From: Rhodococcus oxybenzonivorans
GTDB taxonomy: Bacteria; Actinomycetota; Actinomycetes; Mycobacteriales; Mycobacteriaceae
Length of the DNA: 64,000 bases
Reading direction: 5' to 3'
NCBI RefSeq assembly: GCF_003130705.1
Contig: NZ_CP021355.1
Coordinates: 310,001-374,000, forward strand
Position numbers and translations under genes: made by a program. Below the pieces are notes generated by a model. It was given only the letters and a program-made list of their open reading frames with translations, was not told the origin of the DNA and searched no databases. Positions 47,150-56,990 of the stretch are shown here, piece by piece; within the stretch, counting starts at the first letter, position 1; every line of letters starts with the position of its first letter.

Positions 47150-47515
47150 TCATTGCCGCAGCCGGCAGTCGTCGTTGCGCCATTCCCCATCCTCGAGCAC
47201 CCACGGCATGTTGTTGTCGGGCTCCTGAGGGGCCGCCCAAACGGTATCGACGAACCCCCGGCTTCCGTCGACGCGTGCCGTGACCGACACGAGCTCGCGC
47301 GGCGTGGCTTGGTTGAAGTCACTCAGAGCGACATACTCCTTCTCCGAGAACGTCTCCTTACATGTCTGAGTTAGCAGCTCATAAGCCTTGACTCCGTCCC
47401 CCTGATAGAACTCCCGCTGATGGATCTCTGCCACATGCTGCAACGCGGCCTGCGGATCCTCAGCGGGATCAGGACCGTCGGGCTCCGACGAGCACCCCAG
47501 TAGAGTGCAGAAACG
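47150..47515 (-). pseudogene. Lipoprotein-like gene, probably frameshifted at the signal peptide
   Basis: The frame CTLLGCSSEPDG...ALQHVAEIHQREFYQGDG carries a lipobox (LLGC) and a folded domain ending NDDCRLRQ. The only good start (MRSSLATVVSL at about 47562) is in another frame, so one base appears lost within the signal sequence. Confidence 0.4.
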
Positions 47516-47720
47516 GTCGCAGTGAGACGACAGTGGCGAGTGAGCTTCTCATCTCACATGAATTCCAAGGTCACCACAGCCGAAACCGCCTAGGACCGAC
47601 TAGGCGCCAGGCGGGGCCGATTCGCGTAGTCACAGGACCGAGGACGTGGATGATCGCGATGTGCCCTCGCAGGTGCGGTTCCACCGCCCACGAGTACCGG
47701 ACGCTGCTCGATCAGTTCGG

Positions 47721-47745
47721 GTGGAGTGGAGTGGAGTGGAGTGGA
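47721..47745. repeat. Tandem 5-bp repeat (GTGGA)5
   Basis: Five perfect GTGGA units just downstream of the four-RHH gene. A 5-bp unit can vary by slippage. Confidence 0.8.
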
Positions 47746-47760
47746 AAGTTGTCCGGCTGA

Positions 47761-48666
47761 TCAGTCCGGCTGCGTGCGGCGCCGTTCCTGGCGACGGACG
47801 TGGCGAGCCAAGAGATACGCCCGGTTCTTCTCGCTGCGGAAGATCTCGTGGTTCACAGCGTGTTCGATCATTCCCGGGGCCTCGAGCACCCGCTCCGCGG
47901 CCAAACGCATCAACTCGGCACGATCGGACCCCACCAGTGCGGCCAAGGCGTCGAGCCTGTCCCGCAACGGGGCATCGAAGTGCACATTCACCCTGGCGGA
48001 AAAGATCTCGGGCCTAAGATCGCGCAACGGTGCGATGTTCTCCAGGTCCCCCGCGAGATCACCAGGCTCATCGAGCAGGCGCCGAAGGGCAACCCGAACA
48101 AGCGCGGTGCTGAGCTTGTCCCCGTGCCGGCCGGCGAGGCCCCAGACCTGTTGCTTCGCTGAGGGGTTGACCATCACCTCGACCTTGTCGGACAGTCCGG
48201 TCCGCCCCGCCTCGCGGAGCATCGGATGCTTGTAACGGCCGGGGGCTTCCAGAAATCGGTGCAGCGCAATCCGCATGAGTGCACTGACCGTGGTGCCGTA
48301 CTCGGCGGCCAACACCCTGAACTTCTGCGCGGTCTCCGGCTCCAGTTTGAGCGTGAGCATGACCAGCGGGACCGCCCGCCGGACTGCCGAGAGTCGCCGC
48401 GCCTCCTCGAGACGGTTGCCGACCGCTTTGGGCTGGGTGACCAGTCGTCGGCAGGCGACGCGGATCAGCGCCCCGAACCGGCGCGGGCCGATGCCCTCGG
48501 CCATCTCGTCGAGTCGGTATTTGGTCTCCGGGTCGAAGCGCAGCGCGATGGGATCACCCACCGGGATCCGCCCTGGCCTCGACTCCGTCATCCCTCCATC
48601 TTCTCGTCCTTCTCGTCCTTCTCGTCCTTCTCGTCCTTCTCGTCCTTCTCGTCCGCCGGTGCGCAT
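47761..48666 (-). CDS. Protein with four tandem ribbon-helix-helix units
   Basis: 301 aa from ATG 48666; ATG 48591 is an alternative that would drop the repeat. After an N-terminal (Gly-Arg-Glu)6 tract come four spaced copies of an RHH-like strand-helix-helix: about 39-78 (ALRFDPETKYRLDEMAEG), 99-142 (LTLKLEPETAQKFRVLAAEY), 160-202 (KVEVMVNPSAKQQVWGLAGR) and 222-264 (RVNVHFDAPLRDRLDALAAL). Each ends with a helix of type ALMRIALHRFLEAP. RHH proteins normally dimerise to make one beta-ribbon; four units in one chain could form two pseudo-dimers and read two operator half-sites. Role perhaps partition or repression. Confidence 0.65.
   Translation of the reverse strand: MRTGGREGREGREGREGREGREDGGMTESRPGRIPVGDPIALRFDPETKYRLDEMAEGIGPRRFGALIRVACRRLVTQPKAVGNRLEEARRLSAVRRAVPLVMLTLKLEPETAQKFRVLAAEYGTTVSALMRIALHRFLEAPGRYKHPMLREAGRTGLSDKVEVMVNPSAKQQVWGLAGRHGDKLSTALVRVALRRLLDEPGDLAGDLENIAPLRDLRPEIFSARVNVHFDAPLRDRLDALAALVGSDRAELMRLAAERVLEAPGMIEHAVNHEIFRSEKNRAYLLARHVRRQERRRTQPD
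48601..48654. repeat. Tandem 9-bp repeat (TTCTCGTCC)6
   Basis: Six perfect 9-bp units, encoding Gly-Arg-Glu repeats at the N-terminus of the four-RHH protein on the minus strand. Copy-number change would keep the reading frame. Confidence 0.9.
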
Positions 48667-48697
48667 GAGTGTGCCCCGGCAGCGGCCAGCCGTTCCA

Positions 48698-49015
48698 TCA
48701 ATCGCACTCGGCTGTGATCGCCGATGCAGGACACCACTGGGTGATTTCGAGACTCCCCCGCTTGTTACCGGTGGGAATGGTGAACGTACATGCCGCCAGC
48801 CATTCGCCCCGGGAGGTACGCCCCCAAGCCCGGAGCAGTCCGCGGACTCGAACATCCAGGTCAAGCCCTTCGGCTCGCACTCGAAGGGGCAGGTCGTTCG
48901 CGGATCGTCCGCCGTCGTGAGCGATGGCGGCCGAGACGTCGACCATGACCCGCTGGGGTGGGTCGACGACCCGCCACGGCTTCGGGTCGTAGACCGACTC
49001 CCATTGTTCGAACAC
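48698..49015 (-). CDS. Hypothetical small protein
   Basis: 105 aa from GTG 49015: VFEQWESVYDPKPWRVVDPP, LRVRAEGLDLDVRVRGLLRAWG, EWLAACTFTIPTGN. Appears as a mostly-beta cytoplasmic protein. Stops 32 bp before the four-RHH start and may be co-transcribed with it. No family recognised. Confidence 0.5.
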   Translation of the reverse strand: MFEQWESVYDPKPWRVVDPPQRVMVDVSAAIAHDGGRSANDLPLRVRAEGLDLDVRVRGLLRAWGRTSRGEWLAACTFTIPTGNKRGSLEITQWCPASAITAECD

Positions 49016-49372
49016 ACATTCGATCCTAGCTGCTAACGTGATGGTCGCCGCCAGCGGCCGGCGAGGGTCCCTGTGTGTTCTGTCAAGAAGGTGCGCGTTC
49101 GAACATCGGGGCTTAAAGAGCTTGGTGCGGGTCGATGAGGGAAGCGTCGACCCGCACCTTTCTGCACTCTGTGACGCACCCATCCGCCGGTGATGGTTCG
49201 ACATTCGGTCGGCGATGTGAGTCGCCTGCACACCCTGAACACGTCGACCCATCCATCCGTCAGCCCTCTGGGTGCCGGTGTCGTTCGTTCTCAGACGGTC
49301 AGCGTTCCTTAAGTGGAACGACCAGTCCGATCACGATTGCGGTCGGATGACCTCCTCTGGGACCCTCGAAGA

Positions 49373-49848
49373 ATGGGCGTTGACGGATCAGCTCCACACG
49401 AAGAGCCAACCATCGAGATCCTCTCTGGAACGCTCGAAGAAGACCTCGAATGGAAGGTGACCTGCAGGTGGCAGGCGGCTGATCGATCAGCGCCGAAAGG
49501 GAACCTTTCGAACATCTCGATGTTCGCCGCAACGGCAAAAGGTTGCTGAGTAGCGGATTCGAGGGCCCTCCTCTCTATCCCGATTCCCCCGTCAACGAAT
49601 GGCGCGGAACATCTGGCGATCTTCCCTACTTTGTGATGGTGCGAACGCATTCGAGCATTGATCAGGTGGTCGCCGTGACCGGCCGCGGCACCGAGGTCGA
49701 GCTCGCCCTTTCGGCCGTAGTTCCTGAATTTGAGCTGCGTTTTGCCTGCGCAGCTCTGCCCAACGGTGAGGACCCCGGCGTGTTGCTTGTCGCGAGAGAA
49801 GGGGAAGAGCCAGCGGTCATTCGCACACCTCCACCGCCGCATCGATAG
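49373..49848 (+). pseudogene. Frameshifted hypothetical gene
   Basis: The first frame (EEPTIEILSGTLEEDLEWKVTC...ISMFAATAKG) meets a stop. The next frame (LLSSGFEGPPLYPDSPVNEW...GTEVELALSAVVPEFELRF) continues the same apparent protein after a one-base loss near 49540. About 158 aa if repaired. Function unknown. Confidence 0.4.
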
Positions 49849-49982
49849 CCCGGTGTGATCGATCCTTTTCGGGACGAGCCCCGACCACTACGGACACGCC
49901 TGGGCGCCGATCTCCGTCCCGGTGCAGGTTCCGCTACCGGCGAGTCGCCGGCGATCCAGGCTTGAGAAGCACTGCACTGAAT

Positions 49983-51028
49983 CTATGCGGGTTCGGAGAC
50001 CGCGTTGAGTTTTTCCAAGTGATCGTCTCTCATGGTGCGCCACAGTCGTTTCGCGACCTGGCGTTTGAGGCAGCGCATCGCTTCCCGTGGGGTTTTACGG
50101 TCGTCGATCTCGCGTCGGTAGTACTCATAGCCCGGGCTGCTGGAGGTGCGCGCCTGGGTGACGGCGACGATGTGGATTGCGGAATTGAGCGTGCGATCGC
50201 CTGTACGAGAGAGCCGGTGCCGTTGCTTGTCGGCGCTGGCCACCTCCACCGGTGCGGTGCCGGTGTAGGTGGCGTAGGCGGCCTCGTTCGCGAACCGGGT
50301 CGGGATTCCGGTCCGAGCGAGGATGCGGCAGGCGGTGACGGTGCCGACGCCAGGAATCTTCGGCAACTTGGTGCCGCACGCGGCCAGCTCGGTCCTGATC
50401 CGGGCGGTGAGGTCCTCTATCTGGAACCGGGTCCGACGGATGTCCCCGACGATGTCGAGCCCCACCTTCTTCCGCATCGCATCGGCCTGGCTGGCTGGCC
50501 GGATCCGTTTGAGCTGGTCGGCGGCGTCTTCGGTGTCGAAGTCCCGCTCGACTCCGCCTGGTAAAAGTTCCCGCAGGATCGCGTGGAGCTGGTTGATCAG
50601 GCGGCCGTTGTGTTTGACCAGGTCGATGCGGCGCTCGTCCAGGATGCGCAGAACATCGGTATGCCCTTCGGGGGCGACCGGCCGGAAATCGCCCTGGCTG
50701 AACGCGACGCACGCCGCGGCGGCCTCGTCGATCCGATCGTTCTTGCGCCGGCCACCACGGGAGTTCACGGACCCGGGCCGTCGCGGTCGAGGGCATCCAC
50801 GACCGCTTCACCTCTACCGATGAGCCATTGGGTGAGGTGATGACCGAGCCCGGAGGCGTTCTCGACCGCCCAGATGCGGTCTGGCCACTGCTTGGACCAG
50901 GTCATCAGCTGGGCGTAGTCGTCGAAGGATGCGTTGATCCGTATCGAGCCGAGGTCCTTGTTGGAATCGGAGGCGACCGCTGTCGCGGTGTGAGTGGACT
51001 TGTGCGGGTCGATGCCGATCACGATCAC
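49983..51028 (-). pseudogene. IS110-family transposase, frameshifted
   Basis: GTG start at 51028: VIVIGIDPHKSTHTATAV (DEDD-type N-terminal domain) to GRGEAVVD. Then a second frame PSTATARVREL, then a third RGGRRKNDRIDEAAAACVA to the C-terminal transposase_20 domain (LPKIPGVGTVTACRILA, AAYATYTGTAPVE, Ser-rich end). Two indels within 40 bp at 50760-50800 inactivate it unless they are sequencing errors. Ends of the element were not resolved. Confidence 0.8.
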
Positions 51029-51401
51029 CTGGCGTTCTCCTCTTCCGTGCTGGTGGACGGGGTATCCGCTGCTGGCATTCCGACTTACGGTCACCGCGCG
51101 GGTGACGTCCCTGTGTTGAGCCAAGCGGCGAACAGAGACCGCGGGAAGAGCAAGACCCTCTGTGAGCCAACCCTCCGGCCGGTCGGTCGAGTGGCAGGAA
51201 GCACCTCGAGCCATCCCCACGGTCTCCTACGGCACGCTACGAAACCCGTCGGTTCGAACACGAGCCGCCACGCCATACAAGTCGGAAGCGCAGGCCGCTG
51301 GCGTCGCGCTTCGCTTCCACGCCGCGTCGGCTTTCTACCTGGCACCATAAACCCCAAACCCGCCCATTCCTGGGCGATGAGAGTAACGAGGAGACCCGTA
51401 T
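51029..51401. other. Region between IS110 and the mIHF gene
   Basis: No gene recognised; should hold the mIHF promoter. GAGGAG lies about 10 nt before the mIHF ATG. Confidence 0.4.
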
Positions 51402-51631
51402 ATGGCATTGCCCGTCTTGACCCCCGAGCAGCGTGCGGAAGCACTGGAGAAGGCCGCGGTAGCGCGTGTCGCCTGCCATGAGCATGGGACCGTCTTGACC
51501 TGATTTTTGCCACCCTCATGGGACCACTCGGATTGCCAGTTATGGGACCACCCGGCGCGTCGCGCCGAAGTCCCGTCGGATCGCTCGTTTGATCGTCGTG
51601 TCGGTATCCCCGGTCACGAAGGCGGACGGGC

Positions 51632-53348
51632 ATGGCGTTTCGGGAGGTCAACGTGAACGAAGTCAAGGAAGTGCTCCGGGTATGGCTCGGGGTTCCCGGG
51701 TCCAGGCCGCCGGGGTTACGCACGATCGCGGCGCACTGCGGGGTGGACCGCAAAACGGCCCGGCGGTACATCGAGGCCGCCCAGGCCGCGGGCCTGCAGC
51801 GCACCGACGGGGTGGAGGCGCTCGACGACGGGCTGATCGGGGCGGTGATCGAGGCGGTGCGCCCGGCCCGCCCGAACGGACACGGGTCTGCCTGGGACCA
51901 ACTGCTGAGGTTCGAGGACCAGATTCGGGCGTGGGTGGCCGGGGACGGGAACCATCCACCGTTGACGATCACCAAGATCGAGACCCTGCTGGCCCGCCAG
52001 GGCTGTGTGGTGCCGTATCGGACATTGCATCGATTCGCCACCGAGCGGTGTGGTTTCGGCCGCAAGGACACCACCGTCCGCATCGTCGACGGCGATCCGG
52101 GCAGTGAATGCCAGATCGACTTCGGCTACCTGGGCTATCTGACGGATCCGGAGACCGGGCGGCGCCGCAAGGTGCACGCGTTGATCTTCACCGCGGTGTA
52201 CTCGCGGCACATGTTCGTGTGGCTGACGTACTCGCAGACCCTGGCGGCGGTGATCGCCGGCTGCGAGGCGGCGTGGGCATTCTTCGGAGGTGTCTTCAGG
52301 GTCCTCATTCCGGACAATCTCAAACCGGTGGTGGCCGACGCGGACGCGGTCAATCCGAGGCTGTCGCAGGGCTGGCTGGACTACGCCCAGCACACCGGGT
52401 TCGTCACCAATCCGGCCCGGATCCGATCCCCGAAGGACAAACCTAGGGTCGAAAGGGCCGTGCAATATGTGCGCGGAAACTACTGGGCCGGCGAAAACTT
52501 CACAGATATCGCCGAGGCGCAACAACGTGCCGAATCATGGTGCCGTGACACCGCTGGGATGCGGACCCACGTCCGCCACCGCCGCCCGCCCGCTCGAGGT
52601 GTTCGACGAGGACGAGGCACCGATGCTGCTGCCCGTCCCGCCGGTCTACGACGTGCCGATCTTCAAACAGGTCAAGGTGCACCGCGACTTTCATGCCGAG
52701 GTCGCGAGGGCGCTGTATTCGATACCAGGACAGTGGATCGGCAGTGTGCTCGAGGCCCGGGCCGACAGTGCGCTGGTGAAGTTCTACGCCCGCGGAACCC
52801 TGGTGAAGGTGCACCCCCGGCAGCCCGCCGGCGGGCGCAGCACCGACCCGGAGGATCTGCCCACCGAGAAGGTGGGATACGCGATGCGGGACCTGGACCG
52901 ACTCGTCGCCACCTGCACCGGTCACGGCCGCGCCGTCGGCGTCTACGCGCAACGTCTGCTCGACGACCGGTTGCCCTGGACGCGGATGCGGGCGGTCTAC
53001 CGGCTGCTCGGACTGGTCCGCCGCTACGGACCCGGCCCGGTCGAGTCCGCTTGTTCAACGGCGCTCGATCTAGATGTGGTGTCGGTGAGCAAGATCGCCT
53101 CGATGCTCGAACGCGCCACCGAGACCACCGCACCGCTACTGCCGGCCGCCGGGTCGGCGGCACCGTCCCGGTTCACCCGCGACCCCGCCGAGTTCGCCAC
53201 CGACCGGACCGGCCCCGCCACGTCTGGGACCACCTCCGCCACGGAGAGGACCACCCCTGACACTTCTGGGACCGATAGTGCCACCGAGAGGACCGGGCAT
53301 CTGACGGTGATCACCGGCGGCAACGCCGCCACGAAGGAGACACGATGA
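51632..53348 (+). pseudogene. istA: IS21 transposase IstA, frameshifted
   Basis: Helix-turn-helix (HCGVDRKTARRYIEAA) at the N-terminus and a DDE core (CQIDFGYLGYL, VFRVLIPDNLKPVV, KDKPRVERAVQYVRG) in the first frame. At about 52570 the frame changes within a GCC-rich stretch and continues ARPLEVFDEDEAPMLLPVP to ATKETR at 53348. One indel separates the halves. Unless an error or programmed shift, the element is not autonomous. The C-terminus has repeats of TSGT/ATERT-type words. Confidence 0.85.
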
Positions 53349-54160
53349 CCACCCCACCCACACCGGTGGCGGGGCCGGTCGACCCGATCGGCGCCGACCT
53401 GATCGCCCTTCTCAAGGCCCTCAAACTCGGCGCCCTCAAGGACACCCTGCCCGAGCGACTCGCCCTGGCACGCCAGCACCAACTCAGCCACGTCGCCTTC
53501 CTGGAACTGATCCTCGCCGACGAAGTATCCCGGCGCGAATCACGCTCGGCCACTTTGCGGTCCGCGAAAGCCGGTCTGGATCAGTCGATGCGGATCGACA
53601 CCTGGAACGCCCTCGACGACCTCCGTTACGACCGTTCCCTGCTGTCGGATCTGGTGTCGTTGCGGTTCGCCGAGGCCGGCCACTCGGTCCTGGTTCTAGG
53701 TCCAGTTGGAGTCGGCAAGTCCCACCTGGCGACCGCCCTCGGGCACGTCGCGATCCGGCGGCGGATGACGGTGCTCTGCGCTCGGGCGGACAAGCTGTTC
53801 GCCCGTCTGCGCGCCGCCCGGCTGGACAACTCGGTCGAGGCGGAGATGCGGCGCATCGCCACCGTCGATCTGCTCATACTCGACGATTTCGCGTTGCGCC
53901 CCTTAGATGCGACCGAGACCAACGACTTCTACGAGCTCGTGGTCGAGCGGCATCGCCGCAAGGCGACGATCGTCAGCTCGAATAGGGCACCTGATGAGTG
54001 GCTGTCGATGACCACCGATGCCCTGCTCGCGCAGTCGGCGATCGACCGGCTCACCTCCGCGGCGCACACCCTCGTCATCGAGGGCCCGTCTTACCGGCAA
54101 CGCACCCGCCCCGGACGTGGTGCCATTGACAGTTCAGAAGGCGAGGTCGATGCTCGATGA
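53345..54160 (+). CDS. istB: IS21 helper ATPase IstB
   Basis: 271 aa, ATG overlapping the istA stop (ATGA). DnaC/DnaA-like AAA+ domain: Walker A GPVGVGKSHLA, Walker B LLILDDFAL, sensor IVSSNRAPDEW, and the IstB C-terminal box DRLTSAAHTLVIEGPSYR. IstB remodels target DNA and activates IstA. Confidence 0.95.
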   Translation: MTTPPTPVAGPVDPIGADLIALLKALKLGALKDTLPERLALARQHQLSHVAFLELILADEVSRRESRSATLRSAKAGLDQSMRIDTWNALDDLRYDRSLLSDLVSLRFAEAGHSVLVLGPVGVGKSHLATALGHVAIRRRMTVLCARADKLFARLRAARLDNSVEAEMRRIATVDLLILDDFALRPLDATETNDFYELVVERHRRKATIVSSNRAPDEWLSMTTDALLAQSAIDRLTSAAHTLVIEGPSYRQRTRPGRGAIDSSEGEVDAR

Positions 54161-54473
54161 CACCTTCGGGTCGTCCCATGCTCGTGGCAACGAGGTGGTC
54201 CCATCACCCTGGCAAGCGACAGCGCGGAAAGCACGGACCGAACTGCTGTCCGCGGTAAAGGCCGGTGACCTCACTGTTTCCGATGTCCTCGCGAAGGCGG
54301 AGACGGACGAAATAGTCAAGAAGACCAAGGTGTCGGCGTTGGTCAAAGCCCTGCCTGGCGTCGGGAAGGTACGGGCAACGCAAATCCTCGAGGAGCTGGC
54401 GATCGCCGACACGCGCCGGATCGGTGGACTGGGTACGAATCAGCGTCAAGCACTCCTCGACATCACCGCCTGA

Positions 54474-54915
54474 CACGGCAAAGACCGGAATATCGGCGCC
54501 ATCGGCGCCGTTGAAAGACGCGACGGTGTTCGACCCAATGCCCCGGGTACCACATCAGAATCGTCGCTGCGAGCGACCACTTGCCGAGAGGCGCACTGGC
54601 GGGCACCGTCACCCTGACCGGGTCAGACCTACAGTGCGTAGCGTGCCCGGGCAGGCACCGAAGCCGCTGACACCACCAGGTGCCGGCGGCTTCCCACATC
54701 AAAGGCCCCCCGAAGCGCTAGGTCGGCTGGCTTGCCGTCCTGCATCAGCTCCGCCGATTCACACTGCCCGAACCCTCACGTCGACGCGACGCGTCGAGCG
54801 GGACCGTCTGGGGTAAGGCGTGGATCAGGCGTGCCCGGTAGTCCGGAGTATCGGGCGTGTTCAGGCCGCGCCCGGTTCAGCACGGAGCCGGCGCGGCCGC
54901 ACCGTGCTGGAACGA
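54474..54915. other. No gene recognised
   Basis: Between the mIHF 3' end and the Lsr2 stop. Holds one copy (54835-54856) of a 22-bp sequence that recurs, 20 of 22 identical, at 58212-58233. Confidence 0.4.
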
Positions 54916-55257
54916 TCAGTGCGCTGCGTCGAACGCTTCCTGGACGTCGGCGGGGATCCGGCCGCGTGCAGACACTTCATAGCCACTCGCGGCCGCCCAC
55001 TCCCGCACCTCCCGGGCCCGCGACCGGGCCCGCGCCGAGCCCGCTTTGGTGCCGGGACGGCGCTTCTCGCCGCCGACCTTGGTGGCATGTTCGATGTAGA
55101 AGTCCATCGTCTTGAGGAATTCGCGGGCGTTCTTCGTCTTCAGGTCGATCTCGTAGTCGACACCATTCACCGAGAACGTGATGTGCTCGCCCTCGCCGGC
55201 CTCGATGACACTGCCGTCGAGGTCGTCGACCAGCTCCACGACCGTTTTCCGCGCCAC
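54916..55257 (-). CDS. lsr2: Lsr2-family nucleoid-associated protein
   Basis: 113 aa from GTG 55257. N-terminal dimerisation domain (VELVDDLDGS...ITFSVNGVDYEIDL), basic linker, and C-terminal DNA-binding domain with the AT-hook-like SARGRIP motif (RGR) and EWAAASGYEVSARGR. Lsr2 is the actinobacterial H-NS analogue that silences AT-rich acquired DNA; plasmid copies are known to help plasmids stay unnoticed. Confidence 0.95.
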   Translation of the reverse strand: MARKTVVELVDDLDGSVIEAGEGEHITFSVNGVDYEIDLKTKNAREFLKTMDFYIEHATKVGGEKRRPGTKAGSARARSRAREVREWAAASGYEVSARGRIPADVQEAFDAAH

Positions 55258-55331
55258 CTGTGCACTCCCCTTTCCTCCGGATACAGCCAGGCAGAGACTA
55301 CTGCCCAGGCGACGGAAAGCTACCTGCTTCA

Positions 55332-56438
55332 TTGTCGCGCAGGAAGACAATCACCACGGATAACGGCTCGTCGGGGCGGACAATCAGCGGATGGGCGAGG
55401 CCGACCGGGGGGCTGATTGCCCCGATGTTGGCGACCCTGGGCGCACCGCCCGAGGGTGAATCGAGCGGGTCGTGGGCGGCGGAGATCAAGTACGACGGCT
55501 GCCGACTGCTGGCATCGGCCGGGGGCCACGGCGATCCGGTTCTGTGGTCCCGAAACTTGAACGTGGTGACGTCGTCGTATCCGGAACTGGTCGAGGCCCT
55601 GGCCGCCACTTTCGGTGGCCGCCGAAGGGTGGTGCTCGACGGGGAGGTCGTCGCGTTGGGAGCCGATGGGCGGCCCTCGTTCGGCCGTCTGCAACGCCGC
55701 ATGAACGTGGTGCGCCCATCGGCGGTGCTGCGCCGCCAGGTCACCGTCAATTTCTTCGCGTTCGACCTGCTTGTACTCGACGGCAAGGATCTGATGTCCG
55801 CGCCGTATCTCGATCGAAGGGCAGCGCTCGCCGAGCTCGTCCCCGCCCACGGTGCGGGTCTGCCGGTGCAAGCACCTCCGCATTGGCTCGGACTGAGCGC
55901 GGACACCATGCTCGGCGTGGCCCGCGAAACCCAGATGGAGGGGTGCGTTTTCAAGAAAATCTCATCAATCTATCTGCCCGGCAGGCGGACCCGGTCATGG
56001 GTGAAAACACTCGTCAGACAGAGAATTTCGGCCGTCGTCATCAGCTGGATCCCTGGCGGTGGGCCGCAGCGGACCGTAGTCGGCTCTCTCGTCCTGGGCG
56101 CCTATGACCGCGAGGGCGTTCTGGTCCATATCGGTCAGGTCGGCACTGGATTTACTGTCTCGATGCGCCGGCAACTGCGCGACCAACTCGAGCAGCTCGA
56201 CCAGCCCCCTTACTGTCTCGTCAACCATGCCGACGCCCCTCGTGATGTGTCTTGGGTCGAGCCTCGGGTGGTCGTCGACGTCGAGTTCCGCGAGTTCAGC
56301 AAGGCCGGCGGTCTGAGACACTCCTCCTACAAAGGCCGCCGATCGGATATCGCGCCGGAGGCGCAAAATGCGATTTATTGCCGTAGCTGCGACATCACGC
56401 ATCGCGCAAAGGTGACGTTTCTGCCCGTCGCCGCTTAG
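55332..56438 (+). CDS. ATP-dependent DNA ligase (LigC/LigD-ligase type)
   Basis: Adenylation domain: motif I EIKYDGCR with the AMP-accepting Lys, VVLDGEVVALG, FAFDLLVLDG, EGCVFKK (motif IV) and SWVKTLVRQ (motif V). An OB-fold follows (VVGSLVLGAYDREGVLVHIGQVGTGF). Starts at TTG 55332 or ATG 55425 are both possible, and the latter has a purine-rich region upstream. Divergent from lsr2. No polymerase or nuclease domain and no ku gene nearby, so it is a stand-alone repair ligase. Confidence 0.88.
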   Translation: MSRRKTITTDNGSSGRTISGWARPTGGLIAPMLATLGAPPEGESSGSWAAEIKYDGCRLLASAGGHGDPVLWSRNLNVVTSSYPELVEALAATFGGRRRVVLDGEVVALGADGRPSFGRLQRRMNVVRPSAVLRRQVTVNFFAFDLLVLDGKDLMSAPYLDRRAALAELVPAHGAGLPVQAPPHWLGLSADTMLGVARETQMEGCVFKKISSIYLPGRRTRSWVKTLVRQRISAVVISWIPGGGPQRTVVGSLVLGAYDREGVLVHIGQVGTGFTVSMRRQLRDQLEQLDQPPYCLVNHADAPRDVSWVEPRVVVDVEFREFSKAGGLRHSSYKGRRSDIAPEAQNAIYCRSCDITHRAKVTFLPVAA

Positions 56439-56953
56439 CGAGCCCGTGACAACCGATCGAGAGATCACCTGGGACAGCGACACAATCAATCCGCTGCCTT
56501 CCGGCCTGTCGGGCCTGTGACCCACCCGCATGCCAGCGAAGGCCCCCACCCACTACGGGATCTGAAGCAGCAAGCGCGCTGATCTCCAAGGAATCGACCC
56601 GATCGATAGTCTTCTCTCGTGTGTAACGCCGCCCTCCCTCCGCCCGCTACACCCAGCAGGCCGGAGCCCCGCGACGTAGCGACGAGCGCATGACCAACCC
56701 GTGGTATCCGCAATGGTGGGTTGATTTCGTGCCGGCCGTCGCCACGTGGTGGATGAGCGTGACGTGACGGAGGAACGAGAGAGGCACCGGAGATAACTTG
56801 CGCCTCGTCGCGGACAAGAGCCCTAGCACCTCTCGCGACCATCCTCACCCTCGTGGTCTAGATATCGCCCCCAGCCGCCGCAGCGTGACAAACCCGTGCC
56901 ACATCAACCCCCTTGGATGCACTCCATCAACGATCCTCATCCGGCTGCCGAAT
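56439..56953. other. No gene recognised
   Basis: 515 bp between the ligase and csp copy 2; no supported frame. Confidence 0.4.
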
Positions 56954-56982
56954 GAGGACCGCACCCAACGGATGCGGTCCTC
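56954..56982 (-). terminator. Hairpin downstream of the second cold-shock gene
   Basis: GAGGACCGCA...TGCGGTCCTC, 10-bp stem, 9 bp after the csp stop; same core as at csp copy 1. Confidence 0.7.
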
Positions 56983-56990
56983 CAGAAATG

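Larger units (their letters stand above)
51467..54221 (+). mobile_element. IS21-family insertion sequence (2755 bp)
   Basis: Left end TGTCGCCTGCCA and right end TGGCAAGCGACA (inverted complement) define the termini. Flanking GCGCG at 51462-51466 and 54222-54226 is the target duplication. Internal TGCCA...ATGGGAC repeats occur at 51474, 51508 and 51534 on the left and at 54188 and 54214 (inverted) on the right, the multiple end repeats typical of IS21. Carries istA and istB. Confidence 0.88.
51402..54473 (+). pseudogene. mihF: Mycobacterial-type integration host factor gene, interrupted by an IS21 element
   Basis: The first 65 bp (51402-51466) encode MALPVLTPEQRAEALEKAAVAR; the rest (54227-54473, after a 5-bp duplication) encodes KARTELLSAVKAGDLTVSDV...KVSALVKALPGVGKVRATQI...RRIGGLGTNQRQALLDITA. 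Joined, they give an uninterrupted 103-aa mIHF with the helix-two-turn-helix (PGVGK) DNA-binding core. mIHF is an essential nucleoid protein in mycobacteria, so this accessory copy could be lost without harm if a chromosomal copy exists. Confidence 0.9.

Noticed and set aside
48601..48654. Possible CRISPR or other repeat array
   Set aside because: Contiguous 9-bp units without spacers; a coding microsatellite.
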